Shown here: piece by piece, positions 53,301-56,060 of the stretch
Position numbering within the stretch: the stretch's first letter is position 1
Layout: each line of letters starts with the position of its first letter
Source of the DNA: DATLHO01 sp035539855
Lineage (GTDB): Bacteria; Bacteroidota; Ignavibacteria; OLB7
DNA length: 56,060 nucleotides
Assembly: GCA_035539855.1 (NCBI GenBank)
Contig: DATLHO010000040.1
Span: forward strand, 1-56,060
Direction: 5' to 3'
Notes under the pieces: generated by a model
Databases searched by the model: none
What the model saw: only the letters and a program-made list of their open reading frames with translations
Told to the model about the DNA's origin: nothing
Made by a program: the position numbers and the translations under genes

Positions 53301-53591
53301 GCCCGCGGCGTTCACTTTCCGCACGACGATGCCGGCGCCTGGATCGGCTATCACCCCGGCGACGGCGCCGAAGCGCTCGCGCTGCTCGAACGCGCCATCG
53401 ACGATGGCGCGACGCATCTGCTCGTGCCCGAGGACTCGCTCTGGTGGCTCGAGTTCTACGATGCGCTCGCACGGTCGCTCGATGAGCGCCATCATCTCGT
53501 CATTCGTACCGACGATCTCGTCCTGTATCGACTCACCCCCCCGCCGGTGGCGCACTCGCTGCACGCCGCGCTCGACCAGGAGAAGGAATGA
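50376..53591 (+). CDS. GT2 glycosyltransferase - sulfotransferase - methyltransferase multidomain protein with duplicated module
   Basis: A 1071-residue soluble protein. Residues 1-230: GT2 domain (AALIPHYRCEQWLAGCLESL, VLDDASEQP, LFQDADDWSSP). About 288-500: sulfotransferase-like domain with the PAPS-loop-like VFIVGPPRSGVALLAWCLAQ. About 567-665 and 958-1056: two copies of a module with SRGDDALxxxxxRRGxHFP, YIGYHPAADGDAIEHLERAI and WWLEHY/WWLEFY. About 720-925, between the copies: a class I SAM methyltransferase (LIELGTCMGVSTSYQAAAM, FIDGHHDEHATLRYFEAML). It presumably decorates the glycan made by the neighbours. It starts 31 bases after the previous gene; an ATG at 50391 is an alternative. 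The stop overlaps the next start (ATGA). Confidence 0.85.
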   Translation: MNPITMTASVAALIPHYRCEQWLAGCLESLLEQSRPPQAIIVLDDASEQPPVDIVARYPGVTLYRADRNVGPYRLVQQAIDDFAFDAYLFQDADDWSSPLRLERLLTAAEAAGAHLIGSYEVRVLVDEGDVEHVRYPVDVNASLRRHPQGFPLLHPTSLIARSLLERLGGFASGMRFSGDAELLRRAGHVARIVNVPEYLYFRRKRSGALTTSVETGLGAPARESVQKQLRERALRNAERVAAGEEPDLAPMSVAPSVTLEHRAGPEPVAAQPEIHRSEPELIDDERPPVFIVGPPRSGVALLAWCLAQTGDVHPLFDGRWIGTMMREVLDGVEQLFEPAGPELDAVRDAALLDAGEAAMRVLREHGDRAPQATGTAPRFVVADPMLALDLPALDRAFPGCRIVAIERPLADVIEGFSRTRAGDGEHRSRRSIDDLWRRITRSMRESAAALGADRVRTVEYRTLLAEPERTLRELSGELGIESDARALRPLAGMLPPPVTAAIEPATIGDSVSRDDATTADTSLPADVSEWWRRFIDRSVASEGERAPLAARLRAAVQRLVPEQSSIAVVSRGDDALVDFDGRRGMHFPSEADGTYIGYHPAADGDAIEHLERAIARGATHLLIPSPSLWWLEHYPELARLLADQARLVLLDPDLAALYSLDGIERAPSADSEHRDVDEDPTEELDRLRAVDDRTCRAIALALGESDDGSLTDDEHAWIDRIEAMRDRLNASQEPISIALPSKRRVEKVDTIGAICRLRSKQSLWGTVLLKLVRHLRPSQLIELGTCMGVSTSYQAAAMAINGAGSMTTLEGAPALAALSERNLASIGARGVRVVQGLFVETLPGVLESMPHIDFAFIDGHHDEHATLRYFEAMLPKAAPDAVFVFDDIRWSDGMRRAWDALRAHAAVTTSVDLGVIGVCVVNGTARHGHFAPGAPRGRTATHRPSVALAAALLPGDARVLVISRGDDALLELGSARGVHFPHDDAGAWIGYHPGDGAEALALLERAIDDGATHLLVPEDSLWWLEFYDALARSLDERHHLVIRTDDLVLYRLTPPPVAHSLHAALDQEKE

Positions 53592-55567
53592 ATGAGCACC
53601 GCACACTGATCATCAACGCCCTCGATTTCGGACGCACCACGAGTGCAAACGAAGCCATCGCCCGCGCGGCGCGCGAGGGCATCGTTACGAGCGCCAGCCT
53701 CATGGTACGCGGAGCGGCAGCCGAACACGCGGCCGAGCTCGCCGCGACGCTCGAGACCTTGAGCGTCGGACTGCACTTCGACGCCGGCGAGTGGTCGCTC
53801 GATGGCGACGAGTGGATCACGGTCTATGAGCACATCGACCTCTCGAAGCGCAACGAGATCGTCGCCGAGATCGAGGCGCAGCTCCGGCTCTTCCGTGAGC
53901 TCGTCGGCCGCGAGCCCACGCACATCGACGCGCACCAGCACGCGCATCGCCGGCCGCTGGTCGAGCGAGCGCTGCGCGCCGCCGCGACACGGCTCGACGT
54001 TCCGCTGCACGGCTCGACGCCGGACATTCGGCACGAAGGGCTCGTCGACCGGGACGATCGACGCGGGATGTCGCCGCAGAGGGACGTCGAGCGGATTCTC
54101 GAGATCATCGGCCGGATGGACTCCGGCACGACCGTCATCGACTGCCACCCGGATCTCTCCGCGGCAAGCGCTTCCCCGTGCTGCATGGAGCACCCGACCT
54201 CGGTCGAGGCGCTCTGCCATCCCTCGCTGCGCGCCGCGATTGCCGACGCCGGCGTGATCGTCTGCAGCTACCGCGACATCGCGGAGCGTCGAACGCGGTA
54301 CGAGGAGCGCATGGCCGAAGGCCGTGCCGCGCTCGCCGAACGGCGCTTCGCCGAGGCGATCGAGTGCATCCGCGAGGCGCTCGTCTTCGAACCCGCCGAC
54401 GCCCCGGGCTGGCTCGCGCTGGCCCAGGCCCACGCCGCCGCGGGCAGCCAGCTCGATGCCGTCGCGGCGGCTCGCACTGCGCTCGAGCAGCGCCCGTCGT
54501 GGGTCCCTGCACTTTGGAATCTCGCCGGCTTCCAGTGGCAGGCGGGTCTTCGCGGTGACGTGCTCGCAAGCGTCAACGAGCTCTGCGTCGTGACGCGCCT
54601 GGACTCCCGCGCCGGCACGCACTCGCGCATCGTGCTGCGGGCATTGCGCACGGGATGCTCGCGCGACGTCGTCGAGGCGCTCCTCGAAGCGCAGATGGCC
54701 TTCACCGATGACGAGCTCGGCGAGCCGCTGTCCCCGATGGAGATGGGCCGCCGCGCGTTCCAGCGCGGCGAGTACGAGCTTGCCGAGGAGATCTTCAGAG
54801 GGGTCGAGGCGGCCGAGGGCGTGCGACCGTGGTCGTCGCTCTGGCTGTCGCGGACGTTCAGGGCAGCCGGTCGCATCGACGAGGCATTCGCCGCGCTCGC
54901 GCGGGGCATCGCCGTGACCGACGACCGGCGCACGCTCGGCGTCGAGCTAGCCGACCTTCACGCATCACGCGGCGATCGCGACGAGGCGGTCGCCGTGCTC
55001 GAAGGGCTGCATCTGCGCAGCACCGACGACGCCGAGCTCGCCGCCGCCGTCGCCGCGCGACTGCTCACGCTCGACGCACCGGCAAACGCGGTGCGGGTCG
55101 CCGAGAGCGCGCTCGAGGTCCGGTGGTCGGCCGCGTGCGCGATCGCCCGGGCGACGGCGAAGTGGCATCTCGGCGAGACCGAGGAGGCGGAGCGACTTGT
55201 GAACGGCGAGGACTCTCCCCTGTGGCGCGACGAGCGCGCCGACCTCGCGCTGCAGATCGGAAGTCCGCTCGCGGCCTGGCAGCGCGTGCGCGAAGGCGTC
55301 GACGGGACGACGGGCGGATCGCTGCTCTGGCGCACCGCGCACGCCCTGCGCCGCAACGGCCACCTGCGCGCGGCGCTCGAGGCATTCCGCGCAAGCGCCG
55401 ACGGCGAGATGCGGGAGGCCGCCGAGTGGGCCAGCAGAACCGAGGGCGAGATCGGCCTGCTCTCGGGCACGTGGCGGGCGCCGCGCCAGCGGTACGAATC
55501 GCTCTCGAGGGCGTCCGCGCTGTGCTTCGACAGCCACGTCTCCTGCCAGAAGCCGCGGACGGTGTAG
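53588..55567 (+). CDS. ChbG/YdjC-like deacetylase - TPR protein, C-terminus truncated by a fold-back
   Basis: As read, 659 residues. Residues 1-230 form a carbohydrate deacetylase domain: LIINALDFGRTTSANEAIARA (metal Asp in the ALDFG position), VGLHFDAGEW, PTHIDAHQHAHRRP and VIDCHPDL. From about 240 to 620 lie TPR-like repeats (AEGRAALAERRFAEAIECIREAL, ALAQAHAAAGSQLDAVAAARTAL). The last 26 residues (QRYESLSRASALCFD...) are probably not native: from 55488 the sequence is inverted relative to the expected continuation, which on the other strand encodes a GT4 domain. AAGGA precedes the ATG at 53588, which overlaps the upstream stop. Confidence 0.8.
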   Translation: MNEHRTLIINALDFGRTTSANEAIARAAREGIVTSASLMVRGAAAEHAAELAATLETLSVGLHFDAGEWSLDGDEWITVYEHIDLSKRNEIVAEIEAQLRLFRELVGREPTHIDAHQHAHRRPLVERALRAAATRLDVPLHGSTPDIRHEGLVDRDDRRGMSPQRDVERILEIIGRMDSGTTVIDCHPDLSAASASPCCMEHPTSVEALCHPSLRAAIADAGVIVCSYRDIAERRTRYEERMAEGRAALAERRFAEAIECIREALVFEPADAPGWLALAQAHAAAGSQLDAVAAARTALEQRPSWVPALWNLAGFQWQAGLRGDVLASVNELCVVTRLDSRAGTHSRIVLRALRTGCSRDVVEALLEAQMAFTDDELGEPLSPMEMGRRAFQRGEYELAEEIFRGVEAAEGVRPWSSLWLSRTFRAAGRIDEAFAALARGIAVTDDRRTLGVELADLHASRGDRDEAVAVLEGLHLRSTDDAELAAAVAARLLTLDAPANAVRVAESALEVRWSAACAIARATAKWHLGETEEAERLVNGEDSPLWRDERADLALQIGSPLAAWQRVREGVDGTTGGSLLWRTAHALRRNGHLRAALEAFRASADGEMREAAEWASRTEGEIGLLSGTWRAPRQRYESLSRASALCFDSHVSCQKPRTV

Positions 55568-56060
55568 ACCAGCGGGAGCCCGAAGTGACGGGCCGCATCG
55601 ATCGCCATCAGCGGGTTGCGAAAGTCCGACGCCGCGTGCAGGACGGCCGGTCGTAGCTCTGCGATGAAATCGGCGAGCGCCCGCGCGTTGGCGGTCGTCA
55701 ACTCGTCGAGTCGCACGGGAATCGCGTCCCGTGTCAGCAGTCGATGATACGTGATCGCGTCGATGACGTCGCTCGTCGAGGCGTCGTCGACGCCCACCGT
55801 CCATGGGAAGCCGAGCTGGGTCACGACGTGGGCATCGAGGCCGATGTCGCGTTGTGCGCGCGCCTCGGAGTGCGTGCGGATCGTGTAGCCCGTCTGCGCG
55901 TGCGGCAGGCTCTTGCCGACGATGTTGAGCACGCGACCGTCGACCGGCGTGAAGAGCGGATGGTGCAGGCGCGGCGCCCGCCACGTGCCCGAGAGCAGGC
56001 CGATCTCGCCCTCGGTTCTGCTGGCCCACTCGGCGGCCTCCCGCATCTCGCCGTCGGCGC
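55395..56060. repeat. Perfect 93-bp inverted repeat with 480-bp spacer at the window end
   Basis: 55395-55487 is exactly the reverse complement of 55968-56060; the match breaks at 55488/55967, and the right arm runs off the window. The arms code for the end of the TPR protein. The arrangement is that of a fold-back: a chimeric join at a contig end or a DNA inversion. Confidence 0.95.
55488..56058 (-). CDS. GT4 glycosyltransferase N-terminal fragment in inverted orientation
   Basis: On the minus strand the right arm repeats the TPR protein end (REAAEWASRTEGEIGLLSG) and continues in frame as LHHPLFTPVDGRVLNIVG, then SLPHAQTGYTIRTHSEARAQ, VVTQLGFPWTVGV, VLHAASDFRNPLMAIDAA and PLVYTVRGFWQETWLS. 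This is the N-terminal Rossmann domain of a GT4-family glycosyltransferase. The frame stays open past 55487 but there it is antisense to the left arm, so the true sequence beyond SDSYRW is not available. It probably belongs to the 53588 gene. Confidence 0.75.

Noticed and set aside
54958..55487. Continuation of the minus-strand GT4 frame past 55487
   Set aside because: Here the frame is only the antisense of the TPR coding sequence; the protein stops resembling a glycosyltransferase at the arm boundary.

Overview
The window is high-GC bacterial chromosome from a Gram-negative member of the Bacteroidota/Chlorobi (FCB) side of the tree, possibly a Kapabacteria- or Chlorobi-like lineage. Three signs support this: several proteins carry type IX secretion (T9SS) C-terminal sorting domains, there is a TonB-dependent receptor, and promoter-like boxes of the Bacteroidota form TTG-N19-21-TAnnTTTG recur in front of genes and tRNAs. 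Shine-Dalgarno sequences are nevertheless common, which is unlike Bacteroidota proper. The exact lineage is an inference.

Layout. 1-10.9 kb is a minus-strand block: a DUF4403 lipoprotein (cut by the window edge), a DUF3037/HipA-like kinase pair, a VWA protein with a sorting domain, a PLP decarboxylase beside a CHASE-PAS hybrid histidine kinase, a TonB-type receptor and inorganic pyrophosphatase. 10.9-16.4 kb is a tightly packed minus-strand chain: thioredoxin-like ferredoxin, a small possible ubiquitin-fold protein, a lipoprotein, a [2Fe-2S] ferredoxin, proline dehydrogenase and a YfhO-like membrane protein. Divergent xseA-xseB and a small lipoprotein follow. Next come pckA and the replication block gyrB-DUF721-recF-dnaN (minus strand), then a short intergenic zone with a DnaA-box match, a 68-codon ORF and a canonical terminator, then recX and a CPXCG protein.

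27-38 kb holds mtaB, an unrecognised gene, an isolated nuoC-nuoD pair, an operon of active rhomboid, GT-C-like membrane protein and pseudo-rhomboid, tRNA-Phe and tRNA-Pro, an LD-carboxypeptidase and a Rossmann-fold protein. 38.4-42.6 kb has two tandem paralogous secreted proteins with Asp-box (BNR) repeats and T9SS tails, each followed by a very similar strong hairpin. A ComM/YifB-type AAA protein follows.

44.6 kb to the end is the most unusual region: a translationally coupled cluster encoding a glycoside hydrolase-GT2 fusion, an ABC exporter, a glycosyltransferase-like protein, a 1071-residue GT2-sulfotransferase-methyltransferase protein with a duplicated unnamed module, and a ChbG/YdjC-like deacetylase-TPR protein. 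Together they look like a machine that builds, modifies and exports a decorated glycan. The last 666 bases form a fold-back: a perfect 93-bp inverted repeat around a 480-bp spacer. Read on the opposite strand, the spacer continues the deacetylase-TPR protein in frame into a GT4 glycosyltransferase domain. The final gene is therefore either misassembled or carries an inverted segment.
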